Below, in pieces: positions 1 to 8,061 of a stretch of 64,000 nt of DNA; the first letter of the stretch is position 1, and every line of letters starts with the position of its first letter. The stretch comes from Kribbella voronezhensis (GTDB lineage Bacteria > Actinomycetota > Actinomycetes > Propionibacteriales > Kribbellaceae). The stretch covers positions 1,909,154-1,973,153 of the forward strand of contig NZ_SOCE01000001.1 in the NCBI RefSeq assembly GCF_004365175.1, written 5' to 3'. The notes below the pieces were generated by a model. It ran no database searches and was not told the DNA's origin. It saw nothing but the letters and a program-made list of their open reading frames with translations. Both the position numbers and the translations under genes were made by a program.

Positions 1-551
1 CAGCCCTTCATCCGGGCCTGGTAGCCGGTGAAGTACGCCTTGGCCTTGGTCGCGTCCGCGAACCGTAGGACCAAAGCATTGGCCGGCTGGTTCGCGCCGG
101 TTCGATATGAACCCTGCAGGGCGTGCAGAGGGATCGGCAGCGAGCCCTTCGGCGGCGGATTTGCGCACCCGACGGGCAGGGCCTCGTAGGCGGCCTGGTG
201 TCCGTCACGACGCCTGGTCCACGTGTCGTTCCCCAGGAAGCCCTGCTCCGAGCCGCCCGGATCGGTGTAGGTCTTCCAGCCTTGGCCGAGCTTCTCCGGT
301 GCGGGAAGGTTCTTCGCGGACACGGGACCTGCAGAGGCAGGCGGTGGTGCCGTGGCTTGCTCCGGCAACTGCGGTGGCTTGGCAGCATCGGTCGGGTCCG
401 TAGTACCGAGAGTGCTCGTCGGCACCGGCACTGTGCCGCCGACCGTGCTGGGGATCGGTGTGGTCGGTGGTGGCGGCTCTCCCGAGGCCGCGCTGTTGCT
501 GCACCCCACCAACAGTCCCAGCACGGCTACGGAGGCTAGGAGCGGCTTCAC
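1..551 (-). CDS. putative secreted lipoprotein, 3' end cut by window
   Basis: Reading from a GTG at 551, the protein begins with a basic residue, a hydrophobic stretch and a lipobox LVGC (Cys17), followed by a Pro/Thr/Ser-rich linker to about residue 75. A folded exported domain containing the phrases GQGWKTYTDPGG and NDTWTRRRDG follows. It is therefore probably a lipid-anchored extracytoplasmic protein. The GTG overlaps the TGA of the upstream M15 peptidase gene (GTGA at 548-551), so the two are likely translationally coupled. The reading frame is still open at base 1, so the C terminus is missing. I do not recognise the folded domain and assign no function. The lipobox and coupling are seen directly; lipidation is inferred. 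Confidence 0.75.
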   Translation of the reverse strand, partial: MKPLLASVAVLGLLVGCSNSAASGEPPPPTTPIPSTVGGTVPVPTSTLGTTDPTDAAKPPQLPEQATAPPPASAGPVSAKNLPAPEKLGQGWKTYTDPGGSEQGFLGNDTWTRRRDGHQAAYEALPVGCANPPPKGSLPIPLHALQGSYRTGANQPANALVLRFADATKAKAYFTGYQARMKG

Positions 552-1924
552 TTCGGTTCGAAGTGCTGGTAGTCGGGCTTGCTCCAGTTGGCTCCCCAGA
601 AGTAGCCCTGGCCGATCAGCGACCTGGTGGTCGTGCTGCTGGAGAAGAGCATGCCCGGGCGGACCGCACTGCGATTGCGGTAGCTGAGGCCGTTGGACGG
701 GTACCAGACGTTGTTGGCCGCGAGGTACGGGTTCTCGACGGTGTTGATGTCTATGGCGAAGCCGTACGAGTGCGGCGAGAGCGAATACGGATCGCCGGTC
801 ACCTGACGGCAGTTGAAGGCCGAGGTGTTGTCGGCGGCCATCGAGGTGACGTCGTTGCCGCCGAACACGTCGACGCGCTGCATCCGGCGGATCGGGAAGT
901 GCGCGTTGAAGCTGGCGGACCAGACGCTGATCATCTTCTGCACGGCCGCGTCGCGCAGGATCAGCTCACCCTTGTGGACGAGCCCGTCGAAGCCCCAGTA
1001 GTTCAGGATCAGCAGCCGCAGCGACGACGGAGCGACCGGGCAGCCGGAGCGATAGGTCTTCGGCACCATGCTGGCGGCGACGGCGAAGACCTTCGGGTTC
1101 AGGGCCGCCTTGATGACGAAGCGGGCCGAGGCCGACACCTCGACCGCGGTGGCCGCAACCCCGCGGCTGACCACCCGCACCGTCCGGGTGTGCGGGAAGT
1201 TGTCCGGGATCGGCAGGTGGAAGTAGCCGTTGGCATCGACCTTCGTACTGGTCAGCCAGCGCCAGGTGCCGTTCCCGAGCAGGTCCTGGAGGACGACTTC
1301 GAGCCCCGGCTCAGCGGGTGTGGTGTGCCCATAGGCGGCGACGCCGGTGAGTGTGATGTACGACGGCGACGGGGCGTTGAGCACGATCTTGCGATCCTGC
1401 GCGGTGCCGATGCGGGCCGGCGAGATGGCCGGCGCCCCGTAGAACTTGGGCCCGATCACCGCGCGGAAGGTCGTGTGGATCGGCGTGGTCGGCGTGTAGG
1501 TCATCCGGTACGCGCCGCCCGTGGTGGTCTTCGTCGAACTGCGCAGCGTCCAGCCGCTGGGCAGCGCCTGCCAGAGCGAGATGTACCAGCCGACTGCTCC
1601 GCTGCTGACCTTGCCGGTGAACGTCATCGGCCGGTCCTCCCAGGAGGTGGCCGGCTGGTCGAGCAAGATCGACAGCGGCTCGGCGGCCGCCGTACGGGGT
1701 GGTGTCGACGGAGCCACCGTCGGCGTTGTCGTAGGCATGGTCGGCGGTGTCGAGGTCACCGTGGCCGGAGGTTCTGAGGCCGGCGTGATCGGTGGCGTGG
1801 CCGTTTCCGTCGGCGTACTGGCGACCGGTGTCGACGGACTCGGGTCAGCTTGGGCAGCCGCCGGGAACAATCCGGTCAGCAGAGCCGCCGTGACCGCGGC
1901 AACCCCCAGCGTGCGCAGGTTCAT
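548..1924 (-). CDS. secreted M15-family peptidase (D-Ala-D-Ala carboxypeptidase/VanY-like)
   Basis: 458 residues with a clear Sec signal peptide ending near AAAQA (residue 26) and a Pro/Thr-rich linker to about 60. A beta-rich, Ig-like middle part follows to about 270, then a C-terminal peptidase domain. The zinc-peptidase M15 signature is visible: SPHSYGFAID gives His385 and Asp392, and the terminal DYQHFE gives His454. M15 enzymes cleave the D-Ala end or cross-bridge of peptidoglycan stem peptides outside the cell. An AG-rich ribosome-binding site (GGGGGAGG) lies just upstream of the ATG. The gene is coupled to the downstream lipoprotein gene by a GTGA overlap. The exact bond cleaved cannot be told from sequence. 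Confidence 0.85.
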   Translation of the reverse strand: MNLRTLGVAAVTAALLTGLFPAAAQADPSPSTPVASTPTETATPPITPASEPPATVTSTPPTMPTTTPTVAPSTPPRTAAAEPLSILLDQPATSWEDRPMTFTGKVSSGAVGWYISLWQALPSGWTLRSSTKTTTGGAYRMTYTPTTPIHTTFRAVIGPKFYGAPAISPARIGTAQDRKIVLNAPSPSYITLTGVAAYGHTTPAEPGLEVVLQDLLGNGTWRWLTSTKVDANGYFHLPIPDNFPHTRTVRVVSRGVAATAVEVSASARFVIKAALNPKVFAVAASMVPKTYRSGCPVAPSSLRLLILNYWGFDGLVHKGELILRDAAVQKMISVWSASFNAHFPIRRMQRVDVFGGNDVTSMAADNTSAFNCRQVTGDPYSLSPHSYGFAIDINTVENPYLAANNVWYPSNGLSYRNRSAVRPGMLFSSSTTTRSLIGQGYFWGANWSKPDYQHFEPK

Positions 1925-2007
1925 GGCCGTCCTCCCCCTCAGAAGAAGCCCGGGTAGCTCCCACTACCTACCTAGATGCTTCTACCGGGGAGGACGTCAC
2001 ACTTTCG

Positions 2008-3126
2008 TCAAAGGTTCGCCTGTTCCTGCAGTCTCTTCACCGCCGCGTCGATCCGCTCGTCGGTCCCGGTCAGCGCCACCCGGATGTGGCGTTCCCCTGC
2101 TGTGCCGTAGAAGGCACCCGGCGCCACGAGGATGCCGCGGTCCGCCAACGCGGCGACGGATTCGTACGAGTCGTACTCCGGATGCTCGGCCCACAAGTAG
2201 AGGCCGCCCTGCGACAAGCTGATGGTCCAGCCGGCGTCGGTGAGCGCCTGCCGCAGTACGGTCCGGCGACGGAGGTACCGGGCGCGCTGCTCCTCCACGT
2301 GAGCGTCGTCGGCCAGTGCCGCCGCCATCGCCGCCTGGATCGGTGCGGGCACCATCAGGCCCGCGTGCTTGCGAACCGCGAGCAGTTCGGCAACGACGGC
2401 CTCGTCGCCGGCGACGAAACCGGCGCGGTACCCGGCGAGGTTCGACCGCTTCGACAGCGAGTGCACCGCGAGCAGGTTGTCGAACGAGCCACCGCAGACC
2501 TCGGGATGAAGCACCGACACAGGCTGCGCGTCCCAGCCGAGCTCGATGTAGCACTCGTCGCTCACCAGGAGCACGTTGTTCGCACGGGCCCACTCGACCG
2601 CAGTACGGAGGTCTGCTGCTGAAGTGATCTCACCTGACGGGTTCCGCGGCGAGTTGAGGTACGCGACCCGCACCGGACCGTCGTACGTCGTGGGGTCGGC
2701 GACCGGCACGCTCGTAGCCCGGGCCAGCGCAGCGCCCGCTTCGTACGTCGGGTAGGCGAGGTCGGGGATGAGCACGGTGTCGCCGGAGCCGATGCCGAGC
2801 AGCGTCGGCAGCAGCATGATCAGTTCCTTCGTGCCGATCACCGGCAGTACCGCGGTCTGCGGATCCACTCCCGGCACTCCCAGGCGACGGGCCATCCAGT
2901 CGACCGCGGCCTGCCGCGCGGACGTAGTACCGAGTGTCGTCGGGTACGCCGGTGCGTCGGCCGCTGCAGCGAGTGCCTGCTTCACCAGGTCGGGCACCGG
3001 GTCGACCGGGCTGCCGATCGACAGGTCGACGATGCCGTCGGGGTGCGCCGCCGCCTTCTGCTTGTAGGGGGCGAGCTTGTCCCAAGGGAAGTCGGGCAGG
3101 CGGCTGGAAGTGGGTGCGAAGGTCAC
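2008..3126 (-). CDS. dapC: succinyldiaminopimelate aminotransferase (DapC-type)
   Basis: 372 residues, full length for a fold-type I aminotransferase. It has the Asn of the RNPSG motif (N162), the Asp of SDECY (D190) that contacts the PLP pyridine nitrogen, and the Schiff-base lysine in SLSKRSNLAGYR (K226). The overall wording (DFPWDKLAPYK near the N terminus, IGTKELIMLLP, PDLAYPTYE) matches the actinobacterial DapC group, which transaminates N-succinyl-2-amino-6-oxopimelate with glutamate in lysine and peptidoglycan-precursor synthesis. It stands alone between the M15 and MarR genes. Closely related aminotransferases have other substrates, so the precise substrate rests on family resemblance. 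Confidence 0.8.
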   Translation of the reverse strand: MTFAPTSSRLPDFPWDKLAPYKQKAAAHPDGIVDLSIGSPVDPVPDLVKQALAAAADAPAYPTTLGTTSARQAAVDWMARRLGVPGVDPQTAVLPVIGTKELIMLLPTLLGIGSGDTVLIPDLAYPTYEAGAALARATSVPVADPTTYDGPVRVAYLNSPRNPSGEITSAADLRTAVEWARANNVLLVSDECYIELGWDAQPVSVLHPEVCGGSFDNLLAVHSLSKRSNLAGYRAGFVAGDEAVVAELLAVRKHAGLMVPAPIQAAMAAALADDAHVEEQRARYLRRRTVLRQALTDAGWTISLSQGGLYLWAEHPEYDSYESVAALADRGILVAPGAFYGTAGERHIRVALTGTDERIDAAVKRLQEQANL

Positions 3127-3148
3127 CCTGGCATTCTCCCCCGCCGGG

Positions 3149-3622
3149 TCAGCAGCCGCGGCCGGGGTCCACCTTCTGCAGGATCTGATCCCCGATGGTT
3201 TTCAACTGGCCGAGCTGCTCCGGGGTCAGTGCGTCGATGACGTACTGACGGACCGTCGCGACGTGACCGGGTGCGGCCGCGACCAGCTGCTCGTAGCCGG
3301 TGTCGGTCAGGGTCGCGACCGTGATCCGGCCGTCCGCGGCCGACGGGCAGCGGTGCACGAAGCCCCGCTGCTCGAGTCGCTTCACCACGTGCGAGAGCCG
3401 CGACAGCGAGCCGTTCGCGAAGCCGGCCAGGTCGCTCATCGGACGGGACCGCCCTGGCGACTCGGACAGCCCGGCCAGTACCAGGTACTCGAAGTGGCTC
3501 AGACCCGAGTCGCGCTGCAACTGGACGTCCAGCGCGGCGGGCAGCTTGAACATCAACCCGGCCAGCGTCATCCAGGCCTGCAACTCGTCCGGCTGCAGCC
3601 AGCGCACCTCGTCGTCCCCCAC
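3149..3622 (-). CDS. MarR-family transcriptional regulator
   Basis: 157 residues, normal length for MarR. A dimerisation helix region at the ends flanks a winged helix: LSHFEYLVLAGLSESPGRSRPMSDLAGFANGS.. contains the recognition helix, followed by HVVKRLEQRGFVHR and the wing CPSAADGRITVATLT. The start is GTG at 3622. It probably works as a dimer that leaves DNA when a ligand binds. It lies 22 bp upstream of dapC on the same strand and just downstream of the GroES-like gene, so a short operon is possible. I found no obvious palindrome to name as its operator. Confidence 0.85.
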   Translation of the reverse strand: MGDDEVRWLQPDELQAWMTLAGLMFKLPAALDVQLQRDSGLSHFEYLVLAGLSESPGRSRPMSDLAGFANGSLSRLSHVVKRLEQRGFVHRCPSAADGRITVATLTDTGYEQLVAAAPGHVATVRQYVIDALTPEQLGQLKTIGDQILQKVDPGRGC

Positions 3623-3635
3623 GGGACCATCGTAT

Positions 3636-3974
3636 CTACAGGTACAGCCCGGTCTGGCCGTCCTCGAGGCGGCCGGCCGCGACCGCGTGCAGGTCGCGCT
3701 CGCGCAGCAGGACGTAGTCGTCGCCGCGGACCTCGACCTCGGCGCGGTCCTCCGGGTCGAACAGCACCCGGTCGCCGACCTCGACGGTCCTGACGTTGGC
3801 GCCGACGGCGACCACCTTCGCCCAGGCGAGCCGGCGGCCCATCTGCGCCGTGGCCGGGATCAGGATGCCGGCCGAGGACTTGCGTTCGCCCTCGGTCTCG
3901 AGGGCGACCAGCACCCGGTCGTGCAGCATCCGGATCGGCAGTTTGTCGTCGTCGACCCGCTTGCGAGGAGTCAC
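3636..3974 (-). CDS. GroES-like co-chaperonin family protein
   Basis: 112 residues starting at GTG 3974. It carries the GroES chaperonin-10 pattern: PIRMLHDRVLVALE at the start, a mobile-loop-like stretch ERKSSAGILIPATA, then VVAVGANVRTVEVGDRVLF and DDYVLLRERDLHAVA. Canonical GroES partners GroEL, but no groEL is present here and the protein has an extra C-terminal tail (AGRLEDGQTGLYL). It therefore looks like the stand-alone actinobacterial paralogue rather than the housekeeping groES. The start overlaps the stop of the DUF3618 gene (GTGA, 3971-3974), indicating coupled translation. Function beyond the family fold is unknown. Confidence 0.8.
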   Translation of the reverse strand: MTPRKRVDDDKLPIRMLHDRVLVALETEGERKSSAGILIPATAQMGRRLAWAKVVAVGANVRTVEVGDRVLFDPEDRAEVEVRGDDYVLLRERDLHAVAAGRLEDGQTGLYL

Positions 3975-4234
3975 CGGCGACCCACCAGCCGGCGGATCAG
4001 CAGCAGGACGGCGATGACTCCGACGGCCGCGCCACCGACCGCCACCAGCTTCTGGGTGCGCAGCTGACCGCGCTCGTCGAACACCTGCGCCTTGGCCTGC
4101 TCGACCTGCCGCCTGGCGACGTTCTTCGGGTGCGCCCGGTCGACCAACTCGTCCACGGTCGAGGCGAGTCGCGCGCGGGTGGCGGCGATGTCCGCCTCGA
4201 TCTGCTCGGCGGTCCGAGCCTTCGTGTCCGACAC
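3971..4234 (-). CDS. DUF3618 membrane protein
   Basis: 87 residues. The N-terminal 45 residues form a charged helix (EQIEADIAATRARLASTVDELVDRAHPKNV), the hallmark of DUF3618. The C terminus is one membrane segment (LVAVGGAAVGVIAVLLLI) ending in a basic RRLVGRR. The likely topology is a cytoplasmic helix tethered to the membrane. No function is established for the family. Coupling to the GroES-like gene through a GTGA overlap is the main contextual clue and suggests the two proteins are made in fixed ratio. Confidence 0.85.
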   Translation of the reverse strand: MSDTKARTAEQIEADIAATRARLASTVDELVDRAHPKNVARRQVEQAKAQVFDERGQLRTQKLVAVGGAAVGVIAVLLLIRRLVGRR

Positions 4235-4321
4235 CTGTCCGACGCTCCCTTCGACTGTTGCGGCCTTGCGGGCCTTCGCCGGGATGGCCCGGGAAGACCG
4301 TTCTGTTCACATCCTTGCAGG

Positions 4322-5365
4322 TCAGGCCTGCAGGTCCACGACCACCTTGATGTCGTCGGGCTCGCGGATCAGCGCGGACGGCCAGTCCGACAGCGGAACG
4401 GTCCGGGTGACCAGGCGTTCGAGCCAGTCCGGATCCGCCGCCCGCAGGACGTCCACCGCGTCGGCACAGTGTCGTTTGGCCGCGTTCACCGATCCGACCA
4501 GGACCGCGTTGCGGACCACCAACTGCCGGATCAACGCATCCATCCGTACGTCGATCGACGACGGCCCGGGCGAGATGCCGGTGAGGCACATGACTCCGGC
4601 CGGTGGCAGCAGGTTGGCGCAGTCCACCACCAACTGTCCCGCGCCGGTCGCCTCGATCACCACATCGGGAGTGACGTCCAGCTCTGCCAGATCGGTCAGA
4701 TACTGCCCACCCAGGTCCCGCACCAACTGCGGCTTCGGCCCATCGGTCGCCCGGTCGAGTACATGGACGGTATGGCCGCGCTGGGCAGCGATCAGCGCAG
4801 CCAGCAGGCCGATCGGTCCGGCCCCGGTGACGAGCACGTGTTCGGGCCCAAACCACGAGCGGTCGCCGACCTGGTCGATCTGGTCCCATGCCTTGGTCAG
4901 GATGCTGGCCGGCTCCACGAGTACGCCGAGCAGGCCTAGCTCCGCGGGCACCGGCACCGCGTAGTACGGGTCGATGCGCCAGCGTTCCGCACCGTACCCG
5001 TCCATCTCCTTGATGCCGCGTTCGGTGTAGCGGCCGTTGCGGCAGAAGTCCCACTCGCCGCGTGCACAGGCCGGGCACGGGGCCGGATCGGGGCGGCGGA
5101 CGATTCCCATCACCAGATCGCCGGCGCTGACGCCGGCACCCGGCGGCGCCTCCAGGACGCGGCCGAGCGACTCGTGGCCGATCACGAGCCGGTCCGCGCC
5201 GGGTCGGCCGGTACCGAACTCGCCGGCGACCATCTCGTGGTCGGTGCCGCAGATCCCGGCCAGCACACCCTCGACCAGGATCGAGCCGTCGCTGAGCGGC
5301 GGTTCGGAGACCTCTCCGAGAGAAGCAGAGTTCGCCTTGCCCGGTACGACCGTCATTGCCCGCAT
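4322..5365 (-). CDS. zinc-dependent glucose 1-dehydrogenase-like enzyme
   Basis: 347 residues from ATG 5365 (MRAMTVVPG). The frame stays open further upstream, but that extension has no family resemblance. It is a medium-chain dehydrogenase: GICGTDHEM carries the catalytic zinc Cys and following residues, GHESLGRV the His-Glu pair, and CPACARGEWDFC the structural-zinc region. A Rossmann motif VLVTGAGPIGLLAAL follows. The phrases NGRYTERGIKEMDGY and LVEPASILTKAWDQI are typical of the glucose-dehydrogenase branch that oxidises glucose and related aldoses with NAD(P). It is 87 bp upstream of the DUF3618 gene, with its own likely promoter in the gap to bcp. The sugar specificity is inferred. Confidence 0.8.
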   Translation of the reverse strand: MRAMTVVPGKANSASLGEVSEPPLSDGSILVEGVLAGICGTDHEMVAGEFGTGRPGADRLVIGHESLGRVLEAPPGAGVSAGDLVMGIVRRPDPAPCPACARGEWDFCRNGRYTERGIKEMDGYGAERWRIDPYYAVPVPAELGLLGVLVEPASILTKAWDQIDQVGDRSWFGPEHVLVTGAGPIGLLAALIAAQRGHTVHVLDRATDGPKPQLVRDLGGQYLTDLAELDVTPDVVIEATGAGQLVVDCANLLPPAGVMCLTGISPGPSSIDVRMDALIRQLVVRNAVLVGSVNAAKRHCADAVDVLRAADPDWLERLVTRTVPLSDWPSALIREPDDIKVVVDLQA

Positions 5366-5526
5366 GCCGTCCACTCCACCCCGCGCGGAATGCTTCACGC
5401 AAGTTGCCCCGCCGCCCGCCGGGTTGTGACGCGAGCGGCTGGTGGGGCCGCTGAGACCGCCTGCGGGCGGCGGACCGGCGTACGGCAGAATGTCGGACAA
5501 TCAACCGCGAGCGATGGGGGAACCCG

Positions 5527-5994
5527 ATGTCCGAGCGTCTGACCGTCGGCGACACCGCACCCGACTTCACCCTCCCCGACGCCGACGGCAACGACGTCTC
5601 GCTGGCCGGCCTGCGCGGCAAGAACGTGATCGTCTACTTCTACCCAGCCGCGATGACGCCCGGGTGCACGAAGCAGGCCTGCGACTTCCGCGACTCGCTC
5701 GACTCCCTCGCGGCGCACGGGTACACCGTGCTCGGGATCTCCCCGGACAAGCCCGCCAAGCTGGCCAAGTTCCGCGAGCGCGACGGCGTCACCTTCCCGT
5801 TGCTGAGCGACCCGGACAAGACCGTGCTGACGGCGTACGGCGCCTTCGGCGAGAAGACCATGTACGGCAAGAAGGTGACCGGCGTGATCCGGTCGACCTT
5901 CGTGGTCGACCCGGACGGCAAGATCGCGGTCGCGCAGTACAACGTGAAGGCCACCGGCCACGTCGCCAAACTCCGTCGCGATCTCGGGCTCTGA
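5527..5994 (+). CDS. bcp: thioredoxin-dependent peroxiredoxin (BCP/PrxQ type)
   Basis: 155 residues, full length. The AhpC/TSA fold is evident. The catalytic segment PAAMTPGCTKQACDFRD gives peroxidatic Cys47 and a second Cys52 five residues on, the intramolecular disulfide arrangement of the PrxQ/BCP class. It reduces hydrogen peroxide and organic hydroperoxides in the cytoplasm using thioredoxin. The ATG follows a GGGGGAA ribosome-binding site. It diverges from the dehydrogenase gene and is followed by a hairpin terminator, so it is probably monocistronic. Confidence 0.92.
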   Translation: MSERLTVGDTAPDFTLPDADGNDVSLAGLRGKNVIVYFYPAAMTPGCTKQACDFRDSLDSLAAHGYTVLGISPDKPAKLAKFRERDGVTFPLLSDPDKTVLTAYGAFGEKTMYGKKVTGVIRSTFVVDPDGKIAVAQYNVKATGHVAKLRRDLGL

Positions 5995-6084
5995 CGACCG
6001 GTTCCGAAAAGCCAACCTTTTCCCGAGCGGCCGCGTCCGTAGTACCGATCCTGTTTGTCAGGACATCGAGCGAAGGGAAACCCT

Positions 6085-6119
6085 CGACCGTTTCATGGGC
6101 CTGGTCCATGGAACGGTCG
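6085..6119 (+). terminator. hairpin terminator after bcp
   Basis: A 14-bp stem (CGACCGTTTCATGG paired with CCATGGAACGGTCG, one G-T pair), a 7-nt loop, then TTT. It is well placed to end the bcp transcript. Confidence 0.65.
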
Positions 6120-6137
6120 TTTGAGCGAACCGATTGA

Positions 6138-6153
6138 TGTGATTTGGATCACA
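6138..6153. promoter_or_regulatory. CRP-like palindrome upstream of VWA gene
   Basis: TGTGATTTGGATCACA is a perfect match to the TGTGA-N6-TCACA form recognised by CRP/Cmr-type cAMP receptor proteins. It lies 208 bp upstream of the next start. The binding protein is inferred; no crp gene is in this window. Confidence 0.5.
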
Positions 6154-6175
6154 CTCCGATCTCACCTGATCGGAG
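6154..6175. promoter_or_regulatory. 8-bp perfect inverted repeat abutting the CRP-like site
   Basis: CTCCGATC, a 6-nt loop, then GATCGGAG. It starts one base after the CRP-like palindrome ends. It could be a second operator or an RNA hairpin at the start of the leader. Confidence 0.35.
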
Positions 6176-6360
6176 CGGCGAGGCTACCCTCCGTGAGCTT
6201 TTCGGGCTCCGCAGGGACGAGTAGTACTGCATCCCCATCCGGCGTTCAGTTGCAACCCTGCGTCCATGCCGTGAAGCCGGCCCGTGATCTTCGCCCTGAC
6301 CAGTGCAAAGCGGGTAATCTGCGCCCGCAGTCTGCCTCTGGGAGGGAGGGACCTGCCGCG

Positions 6361-8010
6361 ATGGGAAAACACTCCTCTGCGGTGACGAAAAGTAACAACA
6401 ACCGTCGTCCGGTTTATCTGACCGCCGTCGGCCTACTGGTGCTGTCTTTGGGCGCCGTGTTTGTGGTCCGCTCCTTCGGATCGGAATCGGGTGCCGACGG
6501 GTTCCTGGGCGGTGGGTCGTGCGACGACCCGACCCAGATCCAGTTGCACACCACGCCCGAGATCCAGCCCCAACTGGAGGCAGCGGCCAAGTCGCTGGCC
6601 GCCAAGAAGGACAAGGACGCGCCCTGTCTGCAGTTCACGATCAGCCCGGTCAAGTCTTCGGTCGATGCGCGGACCATCGCCAACAAGGGTGACAGCACGC
6701 CCGACCTGTGGGTACCGGACTCGTCCGCATGGATCCCCCAGGCCGACGACGGCGACTCCATCCCGACCATCGTGGTCCCGTCCATCGCCACCTCACCTCT
6801 GGTCCTGGTCGGACGGAACGAGAACTTCGCCAACATCTCGTCCTGGCTGGGCGCCTTCGGGACCACCAAGCCGGCCCTGCTCGACCCGGGCAGTGAGTCG
6901 GCCGGCCTGCTCGCCTTGCTGGCAGTCGGTTCCGAACGGTCCAAGACGTCGGCCACCGACAGTCTGGTGTCCTCCGTGATGGTCCCGCTCGCCCAGCGGC
7001 TGGGTTCGATGGCCAAACCGTTCACCGACGTCGACGGCGTGTTCGGCCGGGCTGCCGCGGAGAACAGCCAGGTCGTCGTACCGGCCTCGGAGCAGGCGTT
7101 CGTCAAGTACCAGGATGAGCACCCGGACGCCGAACTGAAGGCCGTCGTACCGCAGACCGGGACGCTGGTGTTCGACTACCCGATCGCGGTGACCAGCAAG
7201 GCCGACAACAACCAGGTCATCACCGAGGCGGCCAAGTCGCTCGCCGCGGAGATGCTGACGGATGCGGCCGACCAGGCCCGGGACGACGCCGGCTTCCGTG
7301 ACGGGCTGCTCAGCCCGCTCACCGGCGGCCGGGGTGTCGGCGACATCATCCAGCTCACCAAGCCGACGCCCAGCGCGGTCGACAAGGCACTGCTGGACTG
7401 GACCCGGCTGTCGCTGACGGCGCACTCGCTGGCCGTGATCGACGTGTCCGGCTCGATGAACGAGAAGGTCGGCGACAAGACCCGGATGCAGCTCACCATC
7501 GCTGCCGCCCAACAGGGTCTCGGGCTGTTCCCGGACAACGCGGCGCTCGGGTTGTGGACGTTCTCGACCAACATCGGCCCGTCGCATGCCGCCTATCGGC
7601 AACTGGTCCCGATCCGGAAGCTGAACAAGGCGCAACGGAACACGATCATCGCCACCCTGCAGCAGCAGAAGGCGATTCCCAACGGTGGCACCGGACTGTA
7701 CGAGACGGCGATCGCCGCGGTCCGCGCCGTGAAGGAGAACTTCGACTCCAGTGCCGTCAACGCCGTCATGATCTTCACCGACGGCAAGAACGACGATCCG
7801 AACGGACTGACCCTGACCCAGGCGATCCGCCAACTGGAGAGCCTGCGCGACCCGGCCCGCCCGGTCCGGATCATCGCGCTCGGCATGGGGCCTGACGTGG
7901 ACGGCAACGAGCTCGGCCAGCTGGCCGCGGCCACCGGCGGTCTCAGCTACGTTGCCCGCAACCCCGGCGACCTGCAAGGCGTGTTCATCAACGCGCTGCA
8001 GAGTCGCTGA
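6361..8010 (+). CDS. membrane-anchored substrate-binding and VWA domain protein
   Basis: 549 residues from ATG 6361, preceded by GGGAGGGAGG. One N-terminal membrane anchor (about residues 16-36) keeps the rest outside. Residues 55-340 resemble a periplasmic solute-binding fold (STPDLWVPDSSAWIPQ, SPLVLVGRNENF, LVFDYPIAVTS). From about 355 there is a von Willebrand A domain with the metal site DVSGSMNE (Asp361, DxSxS), followed by GLWTFST and IMIFTDGKND. This two-domain architecture is widespread in actinobacteria but has no settled function; ligand binding and adhesion or complex assembly are plausible. The long leader with CRP-like site suggests regulated expression. Confidence 0.82.
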   Translation: MGKHSSAVTKSNNNRRPVYLTAVGLLVLSLGAVFVVRSFGSESGADGFLGGGSCDDPTQIQLHTTPEIQPQLEAAAKSLAAKKDKDAPCLQFTISPVKSSVDARTIANKGDSTPDLWVPDSSAWIPQADDGDSIPTIVVPSIATSPLVLVGRNENFANISSWLGAFGTTKPALLDPGSESAGLLALLAVGSERSKTSATDSLVSSVMVPLAQRLGSMAKPFTDVDGVFGRAAAENSQVVVPASEQAFVKYQDEHPDAELKAVVPQTGTLVFDYPIAVTSKADNNQVITEAAKSLAAEMLTDAADQARDDAGFRDGLLSPLTGGRGVGDIIQLTKPTPSAVDKALLDWTRLSLTAHSLAVIDVSGSMNEKVGDKTRMQLTIAAAQQGLGLFPDNAALGLWTFSTNIGPSHAAYRQLVPIRKLNKAQRNTIIATLQQQKAIPNGGTGLYETAIAAVRAVKENFDSSAVNAVMIFTDGKNDDPNGLTLTQAIRQLESLRDPARPVRIIALGMGPDVDGNELGQLAAATGGLSYVARNPGDLQGVFINALQSR

Positions 8011-8020
8011 GCGATCTCGC

Positions 8021-8056
8021 AGACCTGCTCCCTAAGATGTCTTGGGGAGCAGGTCT
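8021..8056 (+). terminator. 12-bp hairpin between VWA gene and tRNA-Leu
   Basis: AGACCTGCTCCC pairs perfectly with GGGAGCAGGTCT around a 12-nt loop. It follows the VWA stop by 10 bp and ends only 5 bp before the tRNA. There is no U-tract. The loop contains TAAGAT, which may instead be the tRNA promoter -10. Confidence 0.55.
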
Positions 8057-8061
8057 CCCGA

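Larger units (their letters stand above)
5995..6360. other. intergenic region bcp to VWA gene (366 bp)
   Basis: No coding sequence is convincing here. It holds, in order, a terminator-like hairpin (6085-6119), a CRP-like palindrome (6138-6153), a second perfect hairpin (6154-6175), and about 185 bp of probable leader ending in a GGGAGGGAGG ribosome-binding site before the ATG at 6361. I looked for a known riboswitch pattern in the leader and did not recognise one. Confidence 0.6.

Noticed and set aside
458..1777. 439-codon open frame on the plus strand over the M15 peptidase gene
   Set aside because: Low-complexity Arg/Gly/Val composition and no recognisable domain, while the opposite strand encodes a complete peptidase with catalytic residues.
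3975..5621. A frame joining the GroES-like protein to about 550 upstream codons
   Set aside because: The upstream part lies out of frame over the DUF3618 and dehydrogenase genes and is Arg/Gly-rich; the GTG at 3974 with GTGA overlap is the natural start.
6176..6360. Possible riboswitch (looked for c-di-AMP ydaO-type and others) in the leader of the VWA gene
   Set aside because: Short GC-rich pairings exist but I could not place the conserved core of any known class.
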